From Vespula vulgaris (Eukaryota > Arthropoda > Insecta > Hymenoptera > Vespidae), in NCBI RefSeq assembly GCF_905475345.1, contig NC_066589.1, positions 7,061,501 to 7,125,500 of the forward strand: a stretch of 64,000 nt of DNA, in the 5' to 3' direction. The translations under genes and the position numbers were made by a program. The notes beneath the pieces are model-generated. The model searched no databases and was not told the DNA's origin. It worked only from the letters and a program-made list of their open reading frames with translations. Of this stretch, positions 29,701 through 42,827 are shown piece after piece (positions within the stretch are counted from its first letter, which is position 1; each line of letters opens with the position of its first letter).

Positions 29701-31579
29701 AGATATAAAGACCTGGAAATAAGTGAATGCAGAAAGATAGAAGACTGGAATGATGTGAATAGTCGTGCCAATTGCAAGCAACAGTTCAAATTTGTGGATA
29801 GAGTGCTTGTAGTAACTTCGAAAACCAAGGCACCAAATTTTGAATAAAGTTTCTAAATCCAAAAAGATTGTAAAAGCAATTTCAGCATAATAATAATTAT
29901 CATAATAAGTGTGCCTTGGCTTCTCATCATGTTTGAAACTCATTGTTGCTGTGGTTATACCATTTGATAATATGATACACATTACGACCATACGAAAATG
30001 TGGTGATCTAAGAATTGCATGACAAATTGGTGATGCTAATCCTCCATGTTTATTTTCGTCCAAAGTTACCAATTTCCAACCATTATCATCACCAGTTAAA
30101 ATCTAAAAAGATATTAATTTGGTTATAATTTATAATATAATTATAATATATATATACACGTATATTAATTAGTAAATTATAGATTTTTAAATGACCTGTG
30201 ATGCTGAACTATTGCTGATATGTCCTCTCACACCCCACATTTGTTGAAATTGCACTCTAATTTCATTAAAAGTTTCAGTAATAACAGCAATAAAAACATT
30301 TTTAACTAGCCAAGCAAGAAAGAATATCATAGTACTAAAGTAAAGTACAGCACGCCAAGCAGGCAAACTATCAATTGCACGATACATGATAAAAACCCAT
30401 CCTTCTTGGGAAGCAGCTTGATATACTGTGAAAATGCTAGTAGCTATAACAAAATTTATATGAATTAATAATATAAATATTTATTACCGTAAATATAAAA
30501 AAAATTTACTTTTATTATAATGAATTGAAAAATTATTTAACATTAATCACAATATATTACCAAATTCATCAAAGCCATTAAAACCCATAATGTATTTTGA
30601 TAACTCCAGTTTCATACACATCATTCCTTCAGGGCATTGGTATCCTGATTCTGGATCAGTAGAACAAAAGGTATCAGGTATAGCCAAACTATTTATGGTA
30701 ATATGATGTGGATCTGTAGTGTTCAAAACGCAATGATTTTTAAGTTCACCAAAGAATTGAACACCAAGTAGACCATATAGAGACATAAAAAAAAGGAAGA
30801 AAAGAGTTACATTGTAAATTTGTTGACTTGAACGTCTGTAAAGAAAAAATGTTATCTTTGTATTTGTTTTGTATTTGTACTTAAAATAATTCTTTACTAT
30901 TTTTATAATTTCCTTACTTGAAGATTTGATTAATTCTAGCTTTGGGCATGGAAAATTTAAGGAAAACACGAAGAAAGCGTATCATAATCAATGGTCTTGG
31001 TGCACGTACAATAGATATATAACTGAATTTCCCAACAAAGTCAAGCATTTCAAACATATGTAATATAACTGAAAGCCAAAGAAAAATCACCATACTGGCA
31101 TCAAATTGACACCAGTGATCCTTTAAATAAGACTTCTCTCTCTGGAATTATTCATATAATTTTTTATATTAGAACTGTTAAATCTTATAACTTTTTTTTA
31201 TGTATAAATAAATAATCTACCTTCAATATTCCACGAATATACATTTTGGCTATCATTTCAGCAGTAAACAGGAAAGTAATTATTAAATCAGTAACAAATG
31301 TAATATATTGCAGAGATGGAACTTTCTCAAAAGTTTTTGGTGTGTTCAAACAAACTGAAGCCAATGATATCAATGCACACGACCGCATCAGTCTTCTTAC
31401 CCATAACTATAAAAAAATGTAGTTAATTTAAGATCTATTTTATTAACGTATTTTATCCAATTATTTGTTTTTACCTTATTAACCCATTCTATATCAGTGC
31501 TCTCATTGAGGGACTCCTCCGGACCATAATCAGCCAGGACGGGTTCCCCTTTGAGGCTCTGCTTCCGCCCCAGCATCAT
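23724..31579 (-). CDS. na: Narrow abdomen / NALCN sodium leak channel alpha subunit
   Basis: Four-domain cation channel carrying the resting sodium leak; in flies it acts in clock neurons and needs UNC79/UNC80. Exons 5' to 3': 31475-31579, 31221-31406, 30918-31141, 30561-30835, 30196-30443, 29713-30102, 29410-29601, 29187-29324, 28908-29114, 28608-28804, 28412-28534, 28141-28314, 27899-28078, 27474-27726, 27208-27375, 26922-27130, 26736-26856, 26512-26645, 26248-26413, 25838-26032, 25541-25758, 25233-25456, 24984-25120, 24755-24891, 24509-24659, 24255-24380, 23975-24149, 23724-23899. Total 5229 nt, 1742 aa (human NALCN 1738). The selectivity filter is the NALCN-type EEKE: ASQEGW (I), LTQEAW (II), SFKGWL (III), TGEDWN (IV). 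The start MMLGRKQS aligns with the NALCN N-terminus. The C-terminus ends WWKEQLAYSSESSDED. Confidence 0.97.
23900..23974 (-). other. 75-nt phase-preserving intron of narrow abdomen, possibly retained
   Basis: The donor GTAAAT (23969-23974) and a strong acceptor with a TTTGTACTTTCAG tract bound a 75-nt intron. It is a multiple of three and has no in-frame stop. Spliced, it joins Pro codons into RPP-TVKNNL. Retained, it would add 25 mostly hydrophobic residues to the cytosolic tail. Splicing is the simpler reading because the human tail has no such segment. Confidence 0.65.
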
Positions 31580-31608
31580 AATTGGTATTATATTCGCAAT
31601 GGTGATGC

Positions 31609-32912
31609 CTAAAAATAAATGAATGATATTATACCTATAACGTATCTATATATGTTAAAATCATAGTAATATATAACGGATTATCATTTATGTGTACATT
31701 ATATACTCTGCAATTATGTTCAAGCGTTTATTAAAAACTGATTTATTTGTTTATATTCCTTAATATATTTACACATCAATTGATATTCAAATAATTCCCT
31801 ATATAAAATGAATCTGGTTGTCAACTTTTTCACGCACCTTTCTTTTGGCAGTTCGGATAATGACAGCACTGCCTTTACGGCATTTTATATAGACTACATT
31901 TCAATATTAATAAACAACAAAAAAAATATTAACGTTTAATAAACATTTTAATATTAACAAATTGTCGATCTAATGAACATTTTTCAGCTGCGATCAGCTT
32001 TTTTCAGACAGCTGAATACTTCGCGGCGAGCATGAGCAGATCCATTTTCTTGAGAACTAATCAATATTCCAAAATTTGTTATCAACGGAACTTAATCATT
32101 TTATAAATGTTCTTTATTATTTCATTACTTTATTTTCTATAATATATATAGATCTATATAACAATTTTTCTTTTTTTATAAAATTCTTTTGTTTACTTCA
32201 CATACATAAATGAAATTTTTTCCGTTTCTACGAAAGAGTAAAAATATAGTTCATTATGTATATAAATTTTTATTATACATTTTTAAAAATTTTATGTGAA
32301 TAAAAACTGAATAATTCTTCTTACCTCTAAAAAAGAAATTATTTATAAATATTAATGTTAAGAAAAGAACTATAAATTATTGGTTATAGTCTTAAAATAA
32401 TGAATACATTATATAATCATTATTATTACTCGATATTATTATTAATATATCGATTATAAATATATTATATTAATTGCATCTTTTTTTGTTGTAAACAATT
32501 ACATCTATATAATCTATAATTATGATACATAAAAACTAAGCATTGAAGGTATTATATATATTAAACATAAAAATAAAGATCTTTATACAATGAATATATA
32601 AAATTAATATAATGCTAATCATATTTCTTTTATTTTATACTTTTTATTAATTATGTATATGAAATTAAAATTATTATTTCAAATACTTCTGGCGAGTATT
32701 ACAATTATTATTCTCTTATTAAAAGATTAGTAGTTGTAAAATATAAGTTGAGATAAAATTATATAAGTTATAATATTATATAAAATTAATAAACAAAATA
32801 TTTTTTATATATTAATAATTTTAAAGAAATGGCAGTACTGTCTGCAACTTTTTTTTCTGGTTTATTTTCATAGTTTTTTTTTCGAATAAAATATTAAGGA
32901 ATTGATTGCAGA
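31609..32912. promoter_or_regulatory. narrow abdomen 5' region and ABC transporter 3' flank
   Basis: A splice acceptor at 31609-31610 precedes the narrow abdomen ATG exon. On the minus strand, a candidate 5'UTR exon ending AAGAAAG before a donor GTGCGTG (31831-31837) lies beside a less AT-rich patch at 31838-32060, a plausible transcription start. The rest down to 32912 is very AT-rich and would contain the ABC transporter 3' end. No ORF is supported. Confidence 0.45.
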
Positions 32913-35900
32913 TTATTTAACTGTTTTCCTCATAACAGCCGTCATTTTAGAAAATTCAGAATTTGGATTCGAGAGAAGATTAGTCGTTGTATCGAATTCG
33001 AGAATAGATCCATTTTTCATGACAAGAATTTTGTCATATTTCATAATAGTTTGTAAACGATGTGCGATAGTTAAAACAGTACATTCTACAAATTCATTTT
33101 GTATTGTATCTTGAATAGCTGTTTCGGTTTCTGGATCGACTGCTGCAGTTGCTTCATCCAAAATCAATATCTATAATATAAAATATATATAATATAAAAT
33201 AAAATGAATTATTTTTAGTTGATTATCTTACTTTGCTATTGCGTAAAAGTGCTCTTGTTAAACAAAGAAGTTGTTTTTCTCCAACACTGAAATTATTTCC
33301 ACCACTTTCTACAAACGCTTCAAGTTGACCATTCATTAATTTTACTTTTTCTTTAAGTTGACTTTTCTCAAGAGCACTCCAAATTTCAAGGTCAGTATAT
33401 TTTTTAAATGGATCCAAATTAGATCTACTCAAAAATTAAAATGCCTCATTAATTATTTTATACATATAAAATTGTGTATTTGTGTATTATCTGTATTTTT
33501 ACCGTATTGTTCCACTAAATAATACTGGATCCTGTGGTATAATAGAAAGTTTACTTCTCAATAAGTGTAGTTCTATTTTTGATATATCTACACCATCAAT
33601 TTTTATTACTCCTCCACAAAGTTCAACCAGTCGAAATAAGGCTACTGTTAAAGAACTTTTTCCAGAACCTGTTCTACCTACAATTCCTAAAATACAAATG
33701 ATATAATAAAAAAAAATATAAAATAATATATCACATTAGCAAAAATATATTTAAAAATACCTAAAATCTTACCTAGTTTTTCTCCAGTTTTAACAGTAAA
33801 TGAAATATTGATTAATACAAGTGGTAATTCTTTTCTATATTTCATTTGAACATTTTTAAATTGTATTTTACCAGAACTAGGCCAATTTTCATCTAATTTA
33901 ATTAATGATTCTTTGGGAGTATCTTCCTTTTCTAAATTCTAAATGTATAGAATGATTATCACTATGTATTATCACTATGAGTTATTTTGATAAACAGTGG
34001 TAAGCAAAAATTATATTACATACCTTAAGGTAATAATTTATTCTCTCCATACTTATAAAACGTACTTCAGTCTCTGACATTAACCTGACAGTGTATTGAA
34101 AAACACCTGAGATTTGAGTAGCATATGCCATGGCAAGACCAGCAAGTGCAGCAGGTATTTTGCCTTTTAAAAAGATAATTAAGAATGCTGTGATAGAACA
34201 ACAAGCAATTGCTAAACTATCCAGTCTCACAGCAGACCAACGCATTGCTGCATTACACATGTAAGTGCATAAATTATTGAGATCCAATAATTCTTCAAAC
34301 CTATGTAAAAAAATAATATATTGTAGATATTTTTATTTAATCTTATAATATCTAAAAAAATACTTACTTCTTTATAAAATTCTTTTCTTTTTTGAAAGCA
34401 TGAATAGTATGCAAACCTTGAACAGTAGTTGTTACAAAGCTCAGAACAGGTGAGCGTGAAGTACTTTCCATTCTTTTGAAATCTCTCATTGCAACTCTAC
34501 AATGTTCATAAATCAATGACATTTTAATAACATTTATATTATCAACAGCACATAATATTTTAATTTTTTTATAAATTGAAAATGACAAATATTGTATTGG
34601 ATTCACCTGAACATTTTGCTGACCAAAAAAAACACTGTGCCAAGAATAATTAAAGGTATAGAAAACCAAGGAAGAACAAAACATATAAAGAAAATAGCAA
34701 CTATACAAGTGAAAATATTTTGTATCATATATTCCACTGCCAATGGTAAATAATTGTCCACTATAAATGAGGAAATAAATTAAAATAATTTTATATTATA
34801 TGATTATTTTTTAAATTATATTAGATTTATAAAAATATATGTGTATGTATTTTAGTATATACCTTCATCTATATCTCGACTGAAAATATTTTGTATTCTA
34901 CCACTTGGAGTGGTTTCAAAAAACTTCAGAGGAGATGAAATTATATTTTTGAAAACAGAATTATGTACTCTTGTTGAAGCACGTATTGTAGCATATGTTA
35001 TTACTAAACCTCGGACAAGGCTTGTCATAATTATAAAACCAATACATGTAGCATAAATATTTTGATAATATGTGAAATTTGGATTGTCAATTATGTTATC
35101 TGATAAAAGAGTACCATTGCTACCAGGAACAGTTGCATTCTTAAAAATATAAAAAAAAAGGAAAAGCATTTTATCAAAATTTTACTTCTTAATTTATTTT
35201 CTATTATTTTGAATTATATAAGATTATATTTCATGTTATACATTTCTATTCAGTAATTTTTATTAAAAACCTACTTACTCCACCACCTGCTTTGATCCAT
35301 ACAACAAGCCACCATGAACTAAATGCCATACTTCCTACATTTGAAAATAATATACAAAATACTAAAAGAGCCATTAAATATCCACCAGCAGCTTTTATAT
35401 ATGCATGATACGTTTGCATTTTTACAGATCCAGTTTCAACTTTATCTTGTAATGTTAAAGTTGTTCCTACAGAGATGAAATAGTTAATTATTTATTTTAG
35501 AGGATATAAAAGATAATTTATTATTACCTCCACTATGAATTTTTTTTGAATTTTCTTCATCTTGCTTCTCCTGAGAATTAATAAGTTCAATATTTGGTTC
35601 AGAATTAATATTATTTTCATCCTTATTTATTATTTGTCCATATTGTTCTCTATAAAATAATAAAAACTAATATAAATAGTAATATAAAGCAAAAAGTATG
35701 TAATATACTAAGATAATAATTGTATTAAAATAACAAACCCATTTAACTTATGTTTAGATTGTTGCAACATATTATTTACTATTATTGCATACTCCCTATC
35801 TAACTGCATAAGTTCCATATGCGTCCCGTGTTCGGAAATTGTTCCATTTTGAAGTAGATAAATTTGGTCGCAACATTCCAAAAACTATATAAAATAAAAT

Positions 35901-38900
35901 CTGCCAAAAAACCAGCCTGTGATAAAACTATTATTTTATTATTTCTTTAAAAATACCTGAATTTGATGAGTAACAAGAATAACAGTTTTTTCTTTCAAAG
36001 CATCAAGAATCAATTTCTTAAAAATATAATGTCCAACATGTGTATCTACTGCGCTCAGAGGATCATCTAGACAATAAATATCCCTAGAAAATTTTTAATT
36101 GTTAATTGATTAGAATGAAAGACGAATATTTAAAAGCAAAAGAAATTAAATTGTGAAGTCTACCGATTGGCATAAAATGCTCGGGCAAGTGCAACTCTTT
36201 GTTTTTGGCCTCCTGATAAATTTATACCTCTTTCACCAATTTCAGTTTCATCTCCTCCTGGTAACATGTTTAGATCATCCTTTAAACTACATACTGTTAG
36301 TGCTTGATAATAACGTTTAGCATCAAACTGTTCTCCGAAAAGAATATTCTCTTTAAGGGTTGAATTAATTATCCATGCTTGTTGACTGACATATGCACAA
36401 GAGCCTTCTCTTGAAAGTTGTCCTTTTATTATTTGTAATTGACCCAATATTGCAAGCAAAAGACTAGATTTTCCACTGCCTACTTGGCCACAAATTCCAA
36501 TTAATTTGCCTTTAGGTGCACCAAATGTTATATTTGTAAGTATTTGGACATACATGTTCTCTTCAGAATATTTAAGTTCTTCAAGTTCTGTTGTATTGGC
36601 ATCTGAATCTTTTCTAAAATATGAGAAATATAAGAACATTAAATAAAAAGAAATTAATATTTTTGATGTTGTAGTATTATTAGAGTAAGTTATAATTATA
36701 AAAATATTTTTTTTTTTTTTTGTTAAAACAAGATTTTTTATTAATATCCTTACTCACATTTTTTTGTTTTTTGATTTGTTCAATAGATTAGTTTGTTCTT
36801 TAGAATTATCAAGAACAAATGTTGCATTAGCAATTGCTATTGATTGTGATTTCATAATAGGTCTTGATATACAAATATTGCCTTTGTCCAATAACATAAT
36901 TTTCTGTACGAATTTAATAATACATTAATCTATCTATACACATATGTATGATAATGTTATAATATATACATATTTTTAATATTTAATCACATTCACATAA
37001 GCACACATAATATAATACAGCATTATTATTTACAAATTTTGCAGTATCTCCATCAGTTTTGTTTCTTCTTATTTATGAGTTTTTAAAATAATATTATCAA
37101 TAATATCTTTTTTAACTGCAAAAAGAAAAAATAAAATACGAAGTAGAGAAAAAGAAATTTCATTATACAAACATACAACAAAATTGTTTTCAAAATCTAC
37201 AGTCAATAATAAATTAATTATAATAGCATGCCATTAAATTACTATTGGTAACATGTTCCAAAATTTAATTGTAATATCTTACTTATTTACAAATTATTCT
37301 TATAAAACAAACAAATAGTGCTAATTATGATATAAAAAATAAATTTTTTTTGATAAGAAAAATTTAGAATTCAAAGTAACATTGCAAAAGCATATTAATA
37401 ATTAAACTGACTTTTAGAATATATCAATACCTCTTTTTTCTAATATAGAATGCAGAATAAAATTGTATAACTTATAAGACATAAATGTATTCAAAATGTT
37501 AGTATATATTATGCAATATTAAAATATTTATACATTCCAACTAAAAAAATTTATCACTCATAATTATAAGCATATATTATATAAAAGAAATATAAATAGT
37601 TAACGTAACATGCATTTGTTAGTATTTAGTAAAGTGTTATTTATTTAATTAATATTATTAATATGGCAATAAAGTATCAATAAAAATATAAAAGTAATAT
37701 AAAAACATAGAAATAAACACCTTTAATCTGTTGAAAGTTATCTTTGATGCAATAATATTAATTATAGCCACTTGCAAAAACATGAAACTAGTACGAATTT
37801 GAGCATTGAGCAATGATACAAAGGGAAATACCTGAAAAAGCAATGCAGTTCAACACAAATATTTCTACTAATTATTTTTATAGTTTAGTTAAATAGCAAT
37901 GTATTATATAATTTTAATAGTCTATTTTTGTAATTATTATATATGTGTCTTTTTTTACATATACATTAAGGCTATATACAAGATAAATAGAAAGCAATTA
38001 TATTACACTTTTGCAGAACATTTTTTTCCTTTATCTATTTAATCCATAACCCATTACTAAAAGCTTTCCCATATATAGCTAAAGTTCCATTTACATATTA
38101 TTATTAGATATAATTCATGTGTATAGTTCAATATATTGGGATATATAATTATTTTGATCATGGAGCTTTTTACATTTTGCTTTTTTATACTTATAATTTT
38201 TTTGCTATTATTTAATAGAAAATTACATGTATTAGATATTTATGACAATCTGTAATAATGGACAACTATACTTGTAACACAATAAATATAAAACGTATTT
38301 AAATCTAAGAATACTTAATATGAAGAGCAGAATTATCAATTTTAAAAACTACAGAATTGTTAGTATATTGGTTAAATTATTATTTAAAATAAAATTGCAC
38401 ATAAAATACACAAAAATTTTTCTCTTAATAATATGTATAGAAAATATTACATGTTATACTATATAAACTATAACAGTTTAAAATTTAAAAAAAAAACCTG
38501 AAATCTTCTAAGGGCTATATGAGCACTGATAATGTATCGTGTAGAATCCTTAAGTGCAACAAGTACCAGTCTCAGCTGGTTCCAAAATAAAGATGCGATA
38601 GGAAAAGCCTGTAATATGTTCTTTAATAAGTGCAACACTATTTATCATTGCATATAAAATATAATATTAAGATTTATAAAAATGGCTTATGTTTTGTAAT
38701 GTGAGTCAAATTAATGTATAATATGTATTATGTAATATAACATTTTCTTAAACTTCTTATTATCTTTCTCTTCTGTTTAATGCATACAAATAAATTTTTT
38801 ATAGTTACATCACATTAATAAGATAATACATACCTGTGCAGCTGTTAAATTAAATCCTCCAGAGACATGAGCCAAAAAAGTAATAATAGCAGAGATAATA

Positions 38901-40661
38901 GGCACAGCAGGTGTCAATGAAACACTAAGACTTTGGAAATATGCTATTTTATGTAGCCAATTTTTCTCTGTTTTACGTATATCTGAAAAGTAAAAAATTT
39001 ACTGATTGTATGAATTAATATATAATCTTATACCTTTCGTTGATTAGTTAATAATTACTAAGAAGTTTTCGGCAAAAATAATTCTCCCATGAATACATTT
39101 TGATCATCTTTATAGTTTCAAGAATTTCATTCATTAATTTCACACGAATATCAGTAATTTTTACTGCCTTACTTCGTAAATAACCATTTAAACGTGAAAG
39201 TAGATACTGAAATAGAACACAGTTTATATTATTAAATATTTATATATAATTTAAAACATAAAAATTTATTTATTATACTTTATTTTTTTACCTGTATAGG
39301 GTAAAATAAAAGAAATGCTACCATGCCCAAAAGAGCCATAGGACTGAAGAACTGCAATATGTAAATAATACTACAAATAATAATAATAGGACTGCTAACA
39401 ATCATTGGACCATATAAGATTACATCAAATAATCTTTGACTGTCATTGGAAAATAAATTCACTAGCTAGGATAGAGAAAAAGATTTATAAAAATTATATA
39501 TTAAAAAGTAATAATCAAATAAATAAAATAAAAATTTTGAATAAATCATACTTCTCCTATATTTATGCTTCCAACATTGTTTAATCCAATAATTTTTTTA
39601 TACAATAAAGCAGTACAAGATGATTTCAGTCTTAATGCTGTTCTATAATTAACAATCCAAGTCAATGTAAGAAATATTGTTCTTGAAAAATCACACAATG
39701 TTAATAATAATGCCCACTTTATTCCATCCCAAATGGTTCCTTCTGGGGATTGTATATATTCTAAAATATTTCTCATTAATATTGCCTACAAATAAATTCT
39801 TATAGTATAAATACATGAAAAAGTAAGACAAAGTAAATAAATGAAAAAAAATTTAACATACAGGGCTTATAAAACCAAAAATTACTGAGCAAGATAAAAG
39901 AACACAACTGACGAATACTCTTGTGCGTACAAATTTCCATACAACCATAGAAAATGATGCATTATTAGGACCATTTCTATGTAATTCTTCTTGCCATAGG
40001 TTTTCTAATCTAAAAGAATTTATATTTCTAAACAATGATATAAAATTTCACACAAGACATTTTCCTAAATAAATAATTATAATTTTTTACCTTTGTAAAT
40101 TATAAATACAACTATCATAGGGTGAAATTAATGGAAGATCTGATAATAAAATACCCTTTTTGTATGCTTTCCATAAATATCTTGTCATCCATGTAACAAA
40201 CATATAAGAAAATAACCCAGCGGTATCTCCTGGCATGGCTTCTTTATCACTAAAAAAATATTTGTTATATAATTGTTCCTTACGTAAGTTACTATAGTTA
40301 TTATATTTACAAATATTATATTATATGATTATATACAAGTAAATACTTTCATAGAAACATATTTTGTAAAAATACATACGTTGTTTTAGGACGCATAGGT
40401 ATTAAATTCTGCATTGCATGATTATAGCGTATAATTCCTAAACCAGGAGTATATTCCATATTATGTTTATGTGTATTTATTGGTAGAAAAAAATTTGGTC
40501 CATCGTTACCAGATGCTTGACTAAAAAAAGATATAAACATTTATTTTCATAATGTAAACAAAGATATTTGTGCTTTACCTCTTATCAGCTTTATTCAGAT
40601 AGTTTGTATTTTTTTCAATAGTCTCAGTAACAATATTTATTTCACTTGTGTCTTCAACCAT
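32913..40661 (-). CDS. ABCC5/MRP5-like ABC transporter (full transporter, two TMD-NBD halves)
   Basis: ATP-driven exporter; ABCC5 exports cyclic nucleotides and other organic anions, but the substrate here is unknown. Exons 5' to 3': 40579-40661, 40380-40520, 40091-40249, 39862-40009, 39552-39785, 39292-39465, 39059-39206, 38834-38982, then 38498-38608 or 37721-37831, then 36758-36903, 36164-36613, 35957-36083, 35739-35884, 35528-35649, 35279-35466, 34863-35139, 34607-34760, 34368-34496, 34024-34300, 33773-33938, 33503-33686, 33232-33427, 32913-33170. With one alternative exon: 4167 nt, 1388 aa. It resembles ABCC5 more than ABCC4 (LENLWQEELHRNGP; GYFQS-type YFQSLSV; FDTT-type FFETTPSGRI). NBD1: Walker A GQVGSGKSS, signature LSGGQ, Walker B LDDPLSAVD. 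NBD2: Walker A GRTGSGKSS, signature FSVGE (degenerate), Walker B LILDEATAAVD. Confidence 0.93.
37721..37831 (-). other. Alternative exon 9b of the ABCC5-like gene (111 nt)
   Basis: Codes for 37 residues beginning VFPFVSLLNAQIRTS, with acceptor CTTTTTCAG and donor AAAG-GTGTTT. It has the same length and phase (0/0) as exon 38498-38608 and aligns with it without gaps (about 11 of 37 identical). Both encode the end of the last transmembrane helix of TMD1 and the link to NBD1. Using both in one mRNA would duplicate that helix, so mutually exclusive use is inferred. Confidence 0.8.
38498..38608 (-). other. Alternative exon 9a of the ABCC5-like gene (111 nt)
   Basis: Codes for 37 residues beginning AFPIASLFWNQLRLV and ending ALRRFQ. 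The acceptor is ATATTACAG and the donor CAG-GTTTTT. It follows exon 38834-38982, which ends in TAAQ, matching the human ABCC5 order (DLTAAQ-AFTVV). Confidence 0.85.
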
Positions 40662-42827
40662 TGTTCTTCTTATAAATTACTTTCAAATTGTAAAAAAATA
40701 TTTATTGTATTTGAATATATTAATATATTTAAAATGATTTTTGTCTTGTTTCTTTCATTCGAAGCACAAAGCATCTCGCGGAATACTATAAAATACTTTT
40801 ATGACGTTTATAGATTCACTGAGATTTTCACATCATGTCACTGATAACGTGCGAATTCTAATCTTTCCTAATCAAAAAAACAAAAAGACAAGGTTAAATA
40901 CATATAGAACACTTATTTCATACTTTAATATTTCATACTAAATCGTGTCATACAAATAAAATGCAATAAATGAAATAAATTAAGTAGATCTTTTGTTTCC
41001 TTAACCTTATTTCGTATAAAAAATAACAATATTTTAATAGATCCGTGTTCCACTTTTTTAACACAGATATTGTTATATTATGGATAAGTATTTTACTTCC
41101 TTACCTTTTAAAGTAATCATGATTTAATTGACCGCAATTGTGAGTATGATATCTGACATACGTTAATCGCATGACGTTGCTGTCACATTGTATCACATCA
41201 GATCATTACCATAAAATAATTATACAAAATATTAAGCTGCGGTTATAAAATAAGTGCTATGCATTTAAAAGTGTTTATATATGTATGTATGTATTTATTT
41301 ATAATGAAATAATATTAATCATCGTATATATGGAAATAAATGATTAGTATACACATTTTTAAATATTTACATATAGAGAAACAATACACACATATTTAAA
41401 CGATAAGTATTTAAAGATATACTATTAAATTAAATCGAAATGTTTCTTCGTTTATGAGAGTAACTAAGTAAATATAACAGTAGTAATAAAACGATTAAAA
41501 TTTATCTTATTGTGATAATATATATATATATACACACATATATACATACATATATATGTCAACCATATCTATAAATTGAATATGTACTTAATATACTTAA
41601 TATATAGCTATATCTCTTATTTCATTATTCATGCTTAAAATAATTTTTAAAATAATGTTGTATATAAAAATAATATTACAATGCATCAATTATTACTATA
41701 TTATTCATGAGAAATTATGTATCTGATATTCAGTACTTATGAAAAAAAATGTATTAATCATTTAGTAATAAACGCGTTGACAAATATAGTATAGGTATTA
41801 TCATAAAAAGAGATTGAATAAGAAGATAACGTTTTTATTTACTATCTTTTTAAAGCACAGTTCACATTCGGCATTCATTATTACTATTTTATTTCATACA
41901 CATGGCATAGGCTCGATTTCCACATATACAAAGTAGAATTTATAAAGGAACATAACATATTCGCAATTCATGCGATTTTCGTAATCGTAAACAAAAACTA
42001 AAGAGTATTACATTCTTCGAATCAATGAAATGATACTATAATTATTAGATACAATTTTGTGCATATAGCATATAAATCACCTATCCCGATTGTTTCATTA
42101 CATCATTTAATAAAACAATGAATATCAGAATTTATATGCACTTTTATACCATATAAATTTAAATGATCCTTTTTTTTATAATTTCATATAAGATAAACAC
42201 AAAATATAATAACAAAGTGCCTAACGAAATTTGCATTAAATCGTTGCAACGAATATTTATTATAAATCTGTTAATACTGAATTACTTCTAGGAAAATAAC
42301 GAATAAAATCCAAATATTATTATATCTTTAATATTACCTGTGACTTGTTAAATATATATTTTTAAACATGTTTTCTATATTTCATAAAAAACATTTATGA
42401 ATAGAGGGCACTTTGCTTATGTACCTTTTTGCTTATATGAATTATGAAAAGTTAAAAAAAAAAAAAAATTAGAACAAATTTAAACAAATGAACAAAAAAA
42501 TACAATGTAATCTTTAAACAAAATAAATCATTAAATTATATGTTATATCAATATATGAATTTAACGCATATTATCTGTTTCAATGGAATCTGTTACAACC
42601 AAATCTAATTAATTGTCAATTTATGTAATAATTAGATTTTTATTTTAATCAATGAACCTAAAATATATGTATATATAAAAGAAAAAAAAAATAATTTCTA
42701 CACTCAGTATCATCTGCAAAAGGTAATTCCATATGCGTCAATATCTCTCAAGTTAGAACATTGATTCTTTAAATCTTAAATCATCTTATATCCTTCATAA
42801 AGAACGTAAGAAACCTGGCATCGAATC
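40662..42827. other. Intergenic region between the ABCC5-like gene and the hnRNP F/H gene
   Basis: AT-rich. The side near 40662-41200 should be the ABC transporter's 5'UTR and promoter. The side below 42827 should be the hnRNP F/H 3'UTR. TA/CA simple repeats lie near 41519-41560. No ORF is supported. Confidence 0.55.
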
